Assembly (NCBI RefSeq): GCF_021650705.1
Contig: NZ_CP087138.1
Coordinates: 248,001 to 312,000 of the forward strand
Origin: Pseudomonas sp. KNUC1026
GTDB lineage: Bacteria > Pseudomonadota > Gammaproteobacteria > Pseudomonadales > Pseudomonadaceae
DNA: 64,000 bases
Direction of reading: 5' to 3'
Shown: piece by piece, positions 1 through 9,566 of the stretch
Numbering within the stretch: position 1 is the stretch's first letter
Layout: each line of letters starts with the position of its first letter
The notes under the pieces: generated by a model
What the model was told of the DNA's origin: nothing
What the model saw: the letters and a program-made list of their open reading frames with translations, nothing else
Database searches by the model: none
Position numbers and translations under genes: made by a program

Positions 1-101
1 AAGTGTCGAGCCGGCACATTCTGTATGTGCAGGAGGTGCTGCTGGAGGCGCAGCAAGAGGCGGAGCGAGTGGCTCGGGCGGAGCGGCGGCGGGGGTTCTA
101 G
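1..101 (+). CDS. lldR: C-terminal end of a GntR/FadR-type regulator, probably LldR (partial)
   Basis: An open frame runs in from the left edge and stops at TAG 99-101, giving about 32 residues that begin VSSRHILYVQ and end in an Arg-rich tail. The helix resembles the last helix of the FCD ligand domain in FadR-family regulators. In Pseudomonas the lactate regulator gene lldR lies next to smpB, which fits this position. It is too short to prove the identity; the call rests mainly on gene order. Confidence 0.5.
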   Translation, partial: VSSRHILYVQEVLLEAQQEAERVARAERRRGF

Positions 102-116
102 AGCATTTCGCTTCGT

Positions 117-238
117 CCGTTACACGGCGTCCGTTACACGTCGCCCGGCTAGCCGGCCTCCCACTGATTGAACAGCGCCGCTGAGTCTTTGTGGGAGGCC
201 GGCTTGCCGGACGACGTGTAACGGACGCCGTGTAACGG
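117..238. repeat. REP-type inverted repeat pair (BIME-like) between convergent genes
   Basis: Two 48-nt arms (117-164 and 191-238) are reverse complements at 46 of 48 positions around a 26-nt loop. The inner part of each arm is a REP element of the form GTGGGAGGCCGGCTTGCCGG. The outer part carries the tandem repeat CCGTTACACG twice. The same REP family recurs at 61616-61773. It lies between the convergent lldR and smpB ends and would fold into a very stable hairpin, so it may serve as a bidirectional transcription or mRNA end. Confidence 0.9.
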
Positions 239-260
239 GCGACGCAGGCGAAGAGAAGGA

Positions 261-742
261 TTACTCCTCACGCCCCTTGTTGCGCACCGCACGCTGAATC
301 TCGCGGTCGGAGTCGCGCTCGCGCTGCGTATCGCGCTTGTCGAACTCCTTCTTGCCCTTGGCCAGCGCAATCTCGCACTTGATCAGGTGCTTGCTCCAAT
401 ACAGCGCCGTGGCCACGCAGGTGTAGCCCTTTTGCTGAACATCGGAGAACAGCCGGTCAAGCTCGCGGCGGTTGAGCAGCAGCTTGCGCGTGCGGATGGG
501 GTCGGCGATCACGTGGGTGCTGGCAGCGTTGAGCGGCGTGATGTGTGCGCCGAACAGCCAGGCCTCGTTATCCTTGAGCAGGATGTAACTGTCGACCAGT
601 TGCGCCTTGCCGGCGCGCAGGCTCTTCACCTCCCAACCCGCAAGGGCCAGGCCAGCTTCGAAGCGGTGTTCGATGAAGTAATCGTGCCGCGCTTTTTGTT
701 CAGCGCGATGGTCCCGGTGGGGTGTTTCTTTTGTTTAGCCAT
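261..742 (-). CDS. smpB: SsrA-binding protein SmpB (frame broken by 1-nt deletion)
   Basis: SmpB binds tmRNA and delivers it to stalled ribosomes for trans-translation. The product starts [11 protein letters not shown] at 742. The conserved core ([16 protein letters not shown], then the GAHI and [14 protein letters not shown] segments) and the basic tail ending RNKGREE lie in another frame. Restoring one base near 692 (AAGCGCGG read as AAGGCGCGG) joins them into a normal 160-residue protein. A reader that ignores the break finds only residues from about 39 on. The gene is divergent from ratA. I consider the break a sequencing error. Confidence 0.92.
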
Positions 743-897
743 AGGCCGCGCATTATAGGGGTAAGCACAGCGGCAGGCTATGGCCTTGAGCGCAAGGATT
801 GAATCCCGGACAATGCCGCTAACACTTCGCTGATGAACTGCTGGCGCCACTGCGCACTCCCAAGAGTTTGCTGGCGCGCCACGGACGTGACGGATAG

Positions 898-1332
898 ATG
901 ACGACCCATATACAACGCTCAGCCCTGCTGCCATACCCCGCCCAGGCCCTTTACGACCTGGTCAACGATGTGGCCAGTTACCCGCAGTTCCTGCCCTGGT
1001 GCTCCGCCACCACCGTGATCGACAGCAGCGCCACGCACATGCGTGCGAGCCTGGAGGTCGCCAAGGCCGGTTTGAGCCAGAAGCTGGTCACGCTCAACAC
1101 GCTTGACCCTGGCCAGCGCATCGAAATGAACCTCGAAGAGGGCCCCTTCACCCAGCTCAATGGAGTCTGGGTGTTCAAGCCCCTGGGCGAGAAAGCCTGC
1201 AAGATCAGCCTCGACCTTGCTTTCGACTACGATGGCCCGATCGTGCGCGCAACCCTCGGCCCGCTGTTCAACCAGGCCGCCAACACGCTCGTCGATGCCT
1301 TCTGCCAGCGCGCCAAGCAGTTGTATGGCTGA
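898..1332 (+). CDS. ratA: RatA / COQ10-like START-domain protein
   Basis: This 144-residue protein belongs to the START/Bet v 1-like family that includes mitochondrial Coq10 and E. coli RatA (YfjG). Coq10 proteins bind ubiquinone and help respiration; RatA was reported as a 50S-binding toxin that blocks 70S association. The hallmark segment VNDVASYPQFLPWC is at residues 22-35, followed by the beta-rich core (EEGPFTQLNGVW) and the C-terminal helix (PLFNQAANTLVDAFCQRA). It is the first gene of a pair with rnfH, overlapping it by 8 nt. The exact cellular role cannot be read from the sequence. Confidence 0.9.
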   Translation: MTTHIQRSALLPYPAQALYDLVNDVASYPQFLPWCSATTVIDSSATHMRASLEVAKAGLSQKLVTLNTLDPGQRIEMNLEEGPFTQLNGVWVFKPLGEKACKISLDLAFDYDGPIVRATLGPLFNQAANTLVDAFCQRAKQLYG

Positions 1333-1639
1333 GCGGTCGATCAAGGTTGAAGTCGCGCATGCCGGGGTGGCCGAGCAGGCGTTGATTGCGCTTGAGGTGC
1401 CGGAAGGGTGTACTGCCACGCAGGCAATCCAGCGCTCTGGCATCCTGCAGCGCTTCGTTGGGCTCGACACCAGCGCAGTCGGCATCTTCGGCAAGTTGCT
1501 CAAAGCGCCAGCCAGCCATGTGCTCGAGCCTGGCGACCGCGTGGAGATCTACCGCCCACTGCTTGCCGACCCGATGGAGGTGCGACGCCAGCGTGCTGCA
1601 CGTGCCAAGGCCAAAGCTGCGCAGGCCGGCAAACGCTGA
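1325..1639 (+). CDS. rnfH: RnfH family ubiquitin-like protein (UPF0125)
   Basis: The 104-residue product starts MAERSIKVEVAHAG, a typical RnfH beginning, and contains the central GVFGK-like segment (VGIFGKLL) and the RVEIYRPLLADPMEVRR motif that ends the beta-grasp domain. The Lys/Ala-rich tail is normal. Longer upstream reading in this frame is excluded because ratA occupies it; the ATG at 1325 overlaps the ratA end, suggesting translational coupling. The ratA-rnfH pair is widespread in proteobacteria, but the molecular function of RnfH remains unclear. Confidence 0.9.
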   Translation: MAERSIKVEVAHAGVAEQALIALEVPEGCTATQAIQRSGILQRFVGLDTSAVGIFGKLLKAPASHVLEPGDRVEIYRPLLADPMEVRRQRAARAKAKAAQAGKR

Positions 1640-1651
1640 AAGGCAGGCAAT

Positions 1652-1681
1652 AAAAAGCCCGGCACCAAGGCCGGGCTTTTT
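1652..1681. terminator. Bidirectional intrinsic terminator between rnfH and bamE
   Basis: A-run, stem AGCCCGGC / GCCGGGCT with a short loop, and T-run. The A-run and T-run flank the stem symmetrically, so it can end both rnfH (+) and bamE (-). Confidence 0.9.
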
Positions 1682-1697
1682 GCTGTTCGCTGGTTGC

Positions 1698-2218
1698 TTA
1701 CCGAGGATCGGTGTCCAGCGGCTCGGGCGACGGAACGGCGGTCGGCTTGGCTTCGTCGACGCTGTGCTGAATGTCTTCGAGCAGCGAGCCGGGCTTGGGC
1801 GGCGCTTCCTTGGGTTGCTGCGGCTGTTGCGGCTCGGTCACCGAATTGCCACTGTCATTGCCCATGATGGCCTGGTCACGGCTTACGCCGGGCATGAAGT
1901 CGCCCGAAAGGCTCGCCAACTGGTCGTTGTCGTTGAAGTGCAGGCTCACACGCTCCTGCTGGCGAGCAGCGCCACCAGGCATCATGCTGTAGAGGTAATC
2001 CCAGCGGTTGGGGTGGAACGTGTCGATGATCAGCGGGTTACCCATGATGAAACGCACCTGGCGGCGCGACATGCCAGGTTTGAGCTGGTCTATCATGTCT
2101 TGCGTAACGACATTGCCCTGCTGGATGTCGATTTTGTAAACCCCGGGAAAGAACAACCGGCGAGTGCGAGCAGGCTCACGAGGGTGAGGCTGGTGAGCAG
2201 GTGCTTGGTGTTTTGCAT
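1698..2218 (-). CDS. bamE: Outer membrane lipoprotein BamE/OmlA (frame broken by 1-nt deletion)
   Basis: BamE (OmlA in Pseudomonas) is a small lipoprotein of the BAM outer-membrane protein assembly complex. The ATG at 2218 opens a signal peptide with a lipobox ending LALAGC. The mature domain reads [15 protein letters not shown], then [10 protein letters not shown] and [10 protein letters not shown], which are family signatures. Signal and mature parts are in different frames: one T is missing in the run near 2145 (TCTTTCCC should be TCTTTTCCC). With it the protein is 173 residues, the usual length. It is divergent from fur, with only 98 nt between the two start codons. Confidence 0.92.
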
Positions 2219-2316
2219 CGGTGGGCGACTTCCACTATCTTGGCTGGGTCAACGAAAGCCCGATCATACCCGCATTGAATGAAGCTGCGAAAGCAGCATT
2301 GGCGAGAAAGCTCACC
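2219..2316. promoter_or_regulatory. Divergent bamE/fur promoter region
   Basis: Ninety-eight nt separate the bamE and fur start codons. On the minus strand a candidate promoter for bamE has TTCGCA, a 17-nt spacer and TATGAT (complement of 2263-2268). I see no clean Fur box. Divergent, closely packed omlA and fur promoters are known in P. aeruginosa. Confidence 0.45.
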
Positions 2317-2724
2317 ATGGTTGAAAACAACGAACTACGAAAAGCAGGCCTGAAAGTGACCCTTCCACGGGTCAAGATCCTGCAAATGCTGGACTCTGCC
2401 GAGCAAAGGCACATGAGCGCCGAGGACGTATACAAGGCGCTGATGGAAGCTGGCGAAGACGTGGGCCTGGCCACCGTTTATCGCGTACTGACCCAATTCG
2501 AGGCCGCTGGCCTGGTGGTGCGTCACAACTTCGACGGCGGCCACGCGGTGTTCGAACTGGCCGATAGCGGCCACCACGACCACATGGTCAATATGGATAC
2601 CAACGAAGTCATCGAATTCGTCGACCACGACATCGAGAAGCTGCAGCACGATATTGCAGACAAGTACGGTTACGATCTGATCGACCATAACCTGGTGCTG
2701 TACGTGCGCAAACGCAAGAAATAA
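2317..2724 (+). CDS. fur: Ferric uptake regulator Fur
   Basis: Fur is the Fe(II)-dependent repressor of iron-uptake genes and of the PrrF sRNA found at 50592-50698 in this window. The 135-residue protein starts MVENNELRKAGLKV, with the winged-helix DNA-binding domain (LATVYRVLTQFEAAG at 51-65) and the metal-binding HHDH at 86-89. The start at 2317 was chosen because the conserved N-terminus begins there; the frame is open further upstream. The protein has no cysteine at all, so it lacks the structural Cys-zinc site of E. coli Fur. Confidence 0.97.
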   Translation: MVENNELRKAGLKVTLPRVKILQMLDSAEQRHMSAEDVYKALMEAGEDVGLATVYRVLTQFEAAGLVVRHNFDGGHAVFELADSGHHDHMVNMDTNEVIEFVDHDIEKLQHDIADKYGYDLIDHNLVLYVRKRKK

Positions 2725-2750
2725 GAAACGTTGCCTTGTGCCCGAGGCTC

Positions 2751-2780
2751 AAAAGGCGCCCCTGCGAGGGCGCCTTTTTA
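2751..2780. terminator. Intrinsic terminator between fur and recN
   Basis: Stem AAAAGGCGCCC / GGGCGCCTTTTT with a short loop lies between the convergent fur and recN ends. A-run and T-run on opposite sides make it usable in both directions. Confidence 0.9.
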
Positions 2781-2787
2781 TGCGCGC

Positions 2788-4458
2788 TCAACGGCTGGCG
2801 GTGACCATCTTCTTGGCGTGCGCCAAGGATTCCTTGGTCAGGTCGATGCCGCCGAGCATGCGCGCTACCTCTTCGATGCGCTCGGCCTTGGTGAGCGCCC
2901 GCACGGCGGTGTGGGTGTCATGTTCGCTGCGCACCTTGTGCACGAACAGGTGGTGGTGCCCCTGGGCTGCGACCTGTGGCAGGTGCGTGACCGTCAGCAC
3001 CTGGCCGCGGTCGCCCAGGCGCCGGAGCAACTGGCCGACGATTTCAGCAGTAGGCCCGCCGATGCCGACATCCACCTCGTCGAACACCAGCGTAGGCGTG
3101 CGTGAGGTTTGTGCGGTGATGACCTGAATCGCCAGGCTGATGCGTGACAGCTCCCCGCCGGACGCCACTTTGGCGATCGACTTGAGCGGCTGGCCGGGGT
3201 TGGCACTGACCAACAGCTCCACCTGTTCCAGGCCATGCGGGTGAAGATCACCAGCACTGCTGGCGCGCAAGGCGATTTCGAAACGGCCGCCCGGCATGCC
3301 CAGGCGCTGGATTTCCGTAGCCACGGCGTCCGCCAGATGGCTCGCGGCTTGCTGGCGCAGTGCGCTGAGTTCCTGGGCCTTCTCCTGATAGTGGCGCGCG
3401 TAGGCTGCAAGTTCTTCGCCCAGCCGCTCCAGGGTTTCGTCGCTGGCGTCCAGGCTCTCTACCTCGTCGAGCAGCCGCTGATGCAGGGCGTTGACCTCGT
3501 TGGGCTGTACCCGGTGCTTGCGTGCCAGGGTATAGATGGTGTCGAGCCGTTCTTCGATGAATTGCAGGCGTGAGGGGTCGGCATCGAAATGGTCGATGAA
3601 GCGGTTGAGTTCGCCCACTGCCTCCTCGACCTGGATCTGTGCGTTGGCCAGCAGGTTGGCGGCTTCCTGCAAAGCCTTGGGCGGGTTGTTCACGCTGCCC
3701 AGGCGATTCAGGCAACCGTGCAGGGCGCTGAGCAGGTTGCCTGAATCGCTTTCGCTGCACAGTTCGAGCACCTGGCGGCTGTTGACCAGCAAACCCTCTG
3801 CGTTGGCCAGGTTGCGGTGCTCCTCTTCCAGCGCTTCGACTTCGCCGTCACCCAGGGCAAGGTTTTCAAGTTCCTCGAGCTGATAACTGAGCAGCTGGTG
3901 GCGAGCACGCTGTTCGTCGCTGGCATTGCTCAGGCGGTCGAGGCTTTGACGTGCCTGGCGCCAACGCTGGGAGGCCAGTTGTACCTGGCGGGCAAGGTCT
4001 GCGGCGCCGGCGTATTCGTCGAGCAGGCGGCGGTGGGTGTCGGGCTTGAGCAACGACTGGTGCTCATGCTGGCCGTGGATATCGATCAGCAATTCGCCGA
4101 GAGCCTTGAGGTCGCCCAAGGGGCAGGGCGTGCCGTTGATATAGGCCCGTGACCGGCCTTCGGCGGTGATGACCCGGCGCATGATGCACTGACCTTCATG
4201 CTCCAGGTCGCGTTCGTCGAGCCAGTCGCGGGCTTCGCCGATCTGGCTGATGTCGAAGGTGGCCAGGATATCGGCCTTGTCGGCGCCGGGGCGTACCACT
4301 CCGGGCTCGGCACGGTCACCCAGGGTAAGGCCCAGGGCGTCGAGCATGATCGACTTGCCTGCTCCGGTTTCGCCGGTGATCACGCTCATGCCACGCGCCA
4401 GCTCAAGGTCGAGGTGTTCGACGATCGCGTAGTTGTGGACGGACAGGTGCACCAGCAT
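2788..4458 (-). CDS. recN: DNA repair ATPase RecN
   Basis: RecN is an SMC-like ATPase acting early in double-strand break repair. The 556-residue protein starts MLVHLSVHNYAIVEHL, with Walker A GETGAGKS at 29-36, a long coiled coil in the middle (about 150-350), and a C-terminal half with the ABC signature (SGGELSRISLA), Walker B (LVFDEVDVGIGG) and a His switch (THLPQVAAQGHHH). The frame extends upstream, but homology starts at the ATG 4458. The gene is monocistronic, and its promoter overlaps a LexA-like half-site (4486-4501), in line with SOS control. Confidence 0.97.
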   Translation of the reverse strand: MLVHLSVHNYAIVEHLDLELARGMSVITGETGAGKSIMLDALGLTLGDRAEPGVVRPGADKADILATFDISQIGEARDWLDERDLEHEGQCIMRRVITAEGRSRAYINGTPCPLGDLKALGELLIDIHGQHEHQSLLKPDTHRRLLDEYAGAADLARQVQLASQRWRQARQSLDRLSNASDEQRARHQLLSYQLEELENLALGDGEVEALEEEHRNLANAEGLLVNSRQVLELCSESDSGNLLSALHGCLNRLGSVNNPPKALQEAANLLANAQIQVEEAVGELNRFIDHFDADPSRLQFIEERLDTIYTLARKHRVQPNEVNALHQRLLDEVESLDASDETLERLGEELAAYARHYQEKAQELSALRQQAASHLADAVATEIQRLGMPGGRFEIALRASSAGDLHPHGLEQVELLVSANPGQPLKSIAKVASGGELSRISLAIQVITAQTSRTPTLVFDEVDVGIGGPTAEIVGQLLRRLGDRGQVLTVTHLPQVAAQGHHHLFVHKVRSEHDTHTAVRALTKAERIEEVARMLGGIDLTKESLAHAKKMVTASR

Positions 4459-4485
4459 GCTCGGCTCCGGCGGTGGCTGATAGGG

Positions 4486-4522
4486 GTGGTTATTTATACA
4501 GTGATCTGGCTTGGCTGGGCAA
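4486..4522 (-). promoter_or_regulatory. recN promoter with LexA-like site
   Basis: On the minus strand TTGCCC (complement of 4517-4522), an 18-nt spacer and TATAAA (complement of 4493-4498) form a sigma-70 promoter. Overlapping the -10 is CTGT-ATAAATAA-CCAC (complement of 4486-4501). Its first half matches the LexA consensus CTGTATAT; the second half is poor. Confidence 0.55.
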
Positions 4523-4605
4523 TTGCCATTTTTAGGCCGATTTGGATGAAGCGCTCCCGTTTTTATCGCCAGGCGAAATTTATGCCCGTTGGCACGGCCT
4601 GCACC

Positions 4606-4633
4606 CTTGAAGGTCAAACCCATGGCCCCATAT
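4606..4633 (+). promoter_or_regulatory. Sigma-32 (RpoH) heat-shock promoter of grpE
   Basis: CTTGAAG (4606-4612), 14-nt spacer, CCCATAT (4627-4633) match the sigma-32 consensus CTTGAAA-N11-16-CCCATNT at 13 of 14 positions. The grpE start codon lies 58 nt downstream. Confidence 0.88.
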
Positions 4634-4690
4634 AGGCGGGCAAGTGTGCGAGCTCATCCGCTCCACGAGCCGATACCAAAGGAGACTTTC

Positions 4691-5257
4691 ATGGCTGACG
4701 AACAGACGCTGGATGATCAGAACCCAGGCGCGGCCCAGGCCCCGAACGCTGCAGGCGATGACCTCGCGGCTCGCGTGGCGGCCCTTGAAGAAGAAATAGC
4801 GGCGGCCAAGGATCAGTCCCTGCGCGCCGTCGCCGACCTGCAGAACGTGCGCCGCCGCGCCGAGCAGGATGTCGAAAAAGCCCACAAGTTTGCGCTGGAG
4901 AAGTTTTCCTCCGACCTGCTGCCGGTGATCGACAGCCTGGAGCGCGGCCTGGAGCTGTCCAATGCCGAAGACGAAGCCCTGCGCCCGATGCGCGAAGGCA
5001 TGCAACTGACGCTGAAGATGTTCGAAGACACCCTCAAGCGCTACAACCTGGAAGCGGTCGACCCGCATGGCGAACCCTTCAACGCCGAGTTCCACCAGGC
5101 CATGGCCATGCAGGAAAGCGCCGAGGTCGAGCCCAATACCGTGCTCAAGGTGTTCCAGAAGGGCTATCAGCTCAACGGCCGCCTGCTGCGCCCCGCCATG
5201 GTGGTGGTCAGCAAGCCTGCCGCGCCAGTTTCGCCGTCCATCGACGAAAAGGCTTGA
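4691..5257 (+). CDS. grpE: Nucleotide exchange factor GrpE
   Basis: GrpE releases ADP from DnaK and so resets the chaperone cycle in the cytoplasm. The 188-residue protein starts [10 protein letters not shown], has the long N-terminal coiled-coil helix (about 25-75), then the four-helix and beta parts with the family signature [18 protein letters not shown] and the ending [18 protein letters not shown]. The start at 4691 follows GGAGA. A sigma-32 promoter lies upstream, and a second one for dnaK overlaps the grpE stop codon. Confidence 0.97.
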   Translation: MADEQTLDDQNPGAAQAPNAAGDDLAARVAALEEEIAAAKDQSLRAVADLQNVRRRAEQDVEKAHKFALEKFSSDLLPVIDSLERGLELSNAEDEALRPMREGMQLTLKMFEDTLKRYNLEAVDPHGEPFNAEFHQAMAMQESAEVEPNTVLKVFQKGYQLNGRLLRPAMVVVSKPAAPVSPSIDEKA

Positions 5258-5280
5258 AATACTAAAGCCGGCCCCCATTT
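5253..5280 (+). promoter_or_regulatory. Sigma-32 heat-shock promoter of dnaK
   Basis: CTTGAAA (5253-5259), 14-nt spacer, CCCATTT (5274-5280): a perfect match to the sigma-32 consensus. The -35 box includes the grpE stop codon TGA, so dnaK can be heat-induced independently of grpE. Confidence 0.92.
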
Positions 5281-5361
5281 AACCGGCAAGCGCTTCCCTG
5301 CTACCGCAGCCAGCCACCACTGGCGCGGCAACCCGATTCGAAGTTTCTGGAGAGTTTCAAC

Positions 5362-7284
5362 ATGGGCAAAATCATCGGTATCGACCTGGGGACCACCAAC
5401 TCCTGCGTCTCCGTGCTGGAAAACGGCAAATCCAAAGTGATCGAGAACGCCGAAGGCGCGCGCACCACGCCTTCGATCATCGCTTACACCAACGACGGCG
5501 AAATTCTGGTTGGCCAGTCGGCCAAGCGCCAGGCGGTCACCAACCCGCAGAACACCCTCTATGCGGTCAAGCGCCTGATCGGCCGCCGCTTCGAAGAGCA
5601 GGTCGTTCAGAAAGACATCGAGCTGGTGCCTTACAAGATCGTCAAGGCCAAGAACGGCGACGCATGGGTTGAAGCCAAGGGCCAGGAAATGGCGCCTCCG
5701 CAGATCTCCGCCGAAGTGCTGAAAAAGATGAAGAAGACCGCCGAGGACTACCTGGGCGAGCCTGTGACCGAGGCGGTGATCACCGTGCCGGCCTACTTCA
5801 ACGACAGCCAGCGCCAAGCCACCAAGGATGCCGGCAAGATCGCGGGCCTGGACGTCAAGCGCATCATCAACGAGCCGACCGCAGCTGCGCTGGCCTATGG
5901 CATGGACAAGGCCAAGGGCGACCACACCATCATCGTTTATGACCTGGGTGGCGGTACCTTCGACGTGTCGGTGATCGAGATCGCTGAAGTCGACGGCGAG
6001 CACCAGTTCGAAGTACTGGCAACCAACGGTGACACGTTCCTCGGCGGTGAAGACTTCGACATTCGCCTGATCGACTACCTCGTCGACGAATTCAAGAAAG
6101 AAAGCGGCATCAACCTCAAGGGCGACCCGCTGGCCATGCAGCGCCTGAAGGAAGCTGCCGAGAAAGCGAAGATCGAGCTGTCTTCCGCTCAGCAGACCGA
6201 CGTGAACCTGCCGTATGTGACCGCCGATGCCTCCGGGCCGAAGCACCTGAACGTGAAGATCTCCCGTGCCAAGCTCGAGTCGCTGGTCGAGGACCTGGTT
6301 CAGCGCACCATCGAACCGTGCCGCGTAGCCCTGAAAGACGCCGGGATCGACGCTTCGAAGATCGACGACGTGATCCTGGTCGGTGGCCAGACCCGTATGC
6401 CGATGGTGCAGAAAGCCGTCAGCGACTTCTTCGGCAAGGAAGCACGCAAGGACGTGAACCCCGACGAAGCCGTTGCCATGGGTGCAGCGATTCAGGGTGC
6501 GGTACTGTCCGGTGACGTGAAGGACGTACTGCTGCTGGACGTAAGCCCGCTGACCCTGGGTATCGAAACCATGGGCGGCGTGATGACTCCGCTGATCGAG
6601 AAGAACACCACCATCCCGACCAAGAAGTCGCAGGTGTTCTCCACTGCCGATGACAACCAGAACGCCGTGACCATTCACGTGCTGCAGGGTGAGCGCAAGC
6701 AGGCTGGCCAGAACAAGTCCCTGGGCAAGTTCGACCTGGCCGAGATCCCGCCGGCGCCACGCGGCGTGCCGCAGATCGAAGTGACCTTCGACATCGACGC
6801 CAACGGCATCCTGCACGTAGGCGCCAAGGACAAGGCCACCGGCAAGCAGCAGTCGATCGTGATCAAGGCCAACTCCGGCCTGTCCGACGATGAAATCGAG
6901 CGCATGGTGCGTGACGCCGAGGCCAATGCCGAGGAAGACCGCAAGTTCGAAGAGCTGGCCGCAGCCCGCAACCAGGGTGACGCACTGGTGCACTCGACTC
7001 GCAAGATGGTCAGCGAAGCCGGTGACAAGGTGACTGCCGAAGAGAAAACCGCCATCGAAGCTGCGGTGTCGGCGCTGGAAGTTGCCGTGAAGGGTGACGA
7101 CAAGGCTGCCATCGAAGCCAAGATCGAGGAGTTGTCCAAAGTCACCGCGCCGGTTGCTCAGAAAATGTACGCTGAGCCGGGCGAGCAGCCTCAGGGCGGC
7201 GCACAGGCGGGTGAGGCTGAACAAGGCAAGAAGCATGACGACGTGGTCGATGCCGAGTTCGAAGAAGTCAAAGACAACAAGTAA
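5362..7284 (+). CDS. dnaK: Chaperone DnaK (Hsp70)
   Basis: DnaK is the ATP-driven Hsp70 chaperone that works with DnaJ and GrpE on unfolded proteins and on sigma-32. The 640-residue protein begins [16 protein letters not shown] (phosphate 1 loop). It carries the second Hsp70 signature ([15 protein letters not shown]), the third ([10 protein letters not shown]), the hydrophobic linker VLLLDV near 390, the substrate-binding beta domain and the helical lid, and ends EEVKDNK. Full family length. RBS GGAGAG precedes the ATG. Its own sigma-32 promoter is at 5253-5280. Confidence 0.98.
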   Translation: MGKIIGIDLGTTNSCVSVLENGKSKVIENAEGARTTPSIIAYTNDGEILVGQSAKRQAVTNPQNTLYAVKRLIGRRFEEQVVQKDIELVPYKIVKAKNGDAWVEAKGQEMAPPQISAEVLKKMKKTAEDYLGEPVTEAVITVPAYFNDSQRQATKDAGKIAGLDVKRIINEPTAAALAYGMDKAKGDHTIIVYDLGGGTFDVSVIEIAEVDGEHQFEVLATNGDTFLGGEDFDIRLIDYLVDEFKKESGINLKGDPLAMQRLKEAAEKAKIELSSAQQTDVNLPYVTADASGPKHLNVKISRAKLESLVEDLVQRTIEPCRVALKDAGIDASKIDDVILVGGQTRMPMVQKAVSDFFGKEARKDVNPDEAVAMGAAIQGAVLSGDVKDVLLLDVSPLTLGIETMGGVMTPLIEKNTTIPTKKSQVFSTADDNQNAVTIHVLQGERKQAGQNKSLGKFDLAEIPPAPRGVPQIEVTFDIDANGILHVGAKDKATGKQQSIVIKANSGLSDDEIERMVRDAEANAEEDRKFEELAAARNQGDALVHSTRKMVSEAGDKVTAEEKTAIEAAVSALEVAVKGDDKAAIEAKIEELSKVTAPVAQKMYAEPGEQPQGGAQAGEAEQGKKHDDVVDAEFEEVKDNK

Positions 7285-7340
7285 TCGCTTGTTATCAGCC
7301 AGTTGTTCGCGCTTGCGCGGCAGCTGGTAGGATGTCGCCG

Positions 7341-7361
7341 CGCGGGGGCCATGCCCCCGCG
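7341..7361 (+). other. GC-rich hairpin in the dnaK-dnaJ gap
   Basis: CGCGGGGGC-CAT-GCCCCCGCG is a perfect 9-bp stem with a 3-nt loop and no T-run. A second perfect hairpin, GCCAGC-GAT-GCTGGC, follows at about 7423-7437. The gap between dnaK and dnaJ is 234 nt, long for an operon, and I see no sigma-32 promoter in it. The hairpins may lower dnaJ expression relative to dnaK or protect a processed dnaK 3' end; this is inference. Confidence 0.55.
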
Positions 7362-7518
7362 TTGGCATGTCTGGGCATCCGAATTTATTTTTCGCGCCTG
7401 CCTGTCTTGGCGGGCGCATGCGGCCAGCGATGCTGGCTGCTTTCTACTCACGGGGTGCTGCGTGCGGCACACCAGGCGGCGATGGCCGCCGAACGTCAGC
7501 GAGAGTGTGAAAGAACTT

Positions 7519-8652
7519 ATGGCTAAGCGTGATTACTACGAGGTGCTGGGGGTCGAACGCGGCGCCAGTGAAGGGGACCTGAAAAAAGCCTATCGCCGCC
7601 TGGCGATGAAGTATCACCCCGACCGCAATCCGGGCGACAAGGAAGCCGAAGACCGCTTCAAAGAGGCCAACGAGGCTTATGAAGTGCTCTCCGACGCCAG
7701 CAAGCGCGCGGCGTTCGACCAGTATGGCCATGCTGCCTTCGAGGCGGGCATGGGCGGCGGTGGTGGTGGCCAGGGCTTTGGTGGTGCCAACTTCTCCGAC
7801 ATTTTCGGCGACGTCTTCAGCGATTTCTTCGGTGGTGGCGGTCGCGGCGGTGGCCGTGGTGGTGCCCAGCGGGGCGCCGACCTGCGCTACACCCTGGAGC
7901 TGGACCTCGAAGAAGCCGTGCGCGGCACCACTGTCAGCATTCGCGTGCCCACCCTGGTCAACTGCAAGCCCTGCGACGGCAGTGGCGCCAAGAAGGGTTC
8001 AGCCCCTGTCACCTGCCCGACCTGCGGCGGCATTGGCCAGGTGCGTATGCAGCAAGGCTTCTTCTCGGTGCAGCAAACCTGCCCGCGCTGCCATGGCCAG
8101 GGCCGGATCATTTCCGACCCGTGCGAGCATTGCCACGGTGAAGGCCGGGTCGAAGAATTCAAGACCTTGTCGGTCAAGGTGCCGGCGGGCGTGGACACTG
8201 GCGACCGTATCCGCCTGGCGGGCGAGGGCGAGGCTGGTGCGCAGGGCGGGCCGACTGGCGACCTTTACGTCGTGATCAATGTGCGTGAGCACGACATCTT
8301 CCAGCGCGACGGCAAGCACCTGTTCTGCGAAGTGCCGATCAGCTTCACCGATGCTGCCCTGGGCGGTGAGCTGGAAGTGCCGACTCTCGATGGTCGGGTC
8401 AAGCTCAAGATCCCCGAAGGCACGCAGACCGGGAAGCAGTTCCGCCTGCGCGGCAAGGGCGTGGCGCCGGTGCGTGGCGGCGGCCCGGGCGATCTGATGT
8501 GCAGTGTGATCGTCGAAACGCCGGTCAATCTCGATCGTCGCCAGCGCGAGTTGCTCGAAGAGTTCCGCGCCACCCTGGAGGGCAACAGCTCCAATTCGCC
8601 CAAGGCCAGCGGCTGGTTCGATGGCGTGAAGCGCTTCTTCGGCGACCTGTAA
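7519..8652 (+). CDS. dnaJ: Co-chaperone DnaJ (Hsp40)
   Basis: DnaJ stimulates DnaK ATPase and hands over substrates. In the 377-residue protein the J domain (1-70) has HPD at 33-35. A Gly/Phe-rich stretch (about 76-115) follows, then the zinc domain with four CxxCxGxG repeats ([32 protein letters not shown]) and the C-terminal substrate-binding domains. The frame is open 72 codons further upstream, but homology starts at [11 protein letters not shown]. The Shine-Dalgarno sequence is weak (GTGAAAGAAC). Confidence 0.97.
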   Translation: MAKRDYYEVLGVERGASEGDLKKAYRRLAMKYHPDRNPGDKEAEDRFKEANEAYEVLSDASKRAAFDQYGHAAFEAGMGGGGGGQGFGGANFSDIFGDVFSDFFGGGGRGGGRGGAQRGADLRYTLELDLEEAVRGTTVSIRVPTLVNCKPCDGSGAKKGSAPVTCPTCGGIGQVRMQQGFFSVQQTCPRCHGQGRIISDPCEHCHGEGRVEEFKTLSVKVPAGVDTGDRIRLAGEGEAGAQGGPTGDLYVVINVREHDIFQRDGKHLFCEVPISFTDAALGGELEVPTLDGRVKLKIPEGTQTGKQFRLRGKGVAPVRGGGPGDLMCSVIVETPVNLDRRQRELLEEFRATLEGNSSNSPKASGWFDGVKRFFGDL

Positions 8653-9477
<825 letters not shown>

Positions 9478-9566
9478 AACGCTCGCTTGCGGGCTAATTA
9501 GCGGTGGACCGAAAAACGATTTTTCTGTAAGCTTTTCGCTTTAGTGTGTCCACTAAAAGCGCGCAG

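Noticed and set aside
5167..7419. A 750-codon minus-strand open frame opposite dnaK
   Set aside because: It is the antisense shadow common in GC-rich genes; the plus strand encodes intact DnaK.
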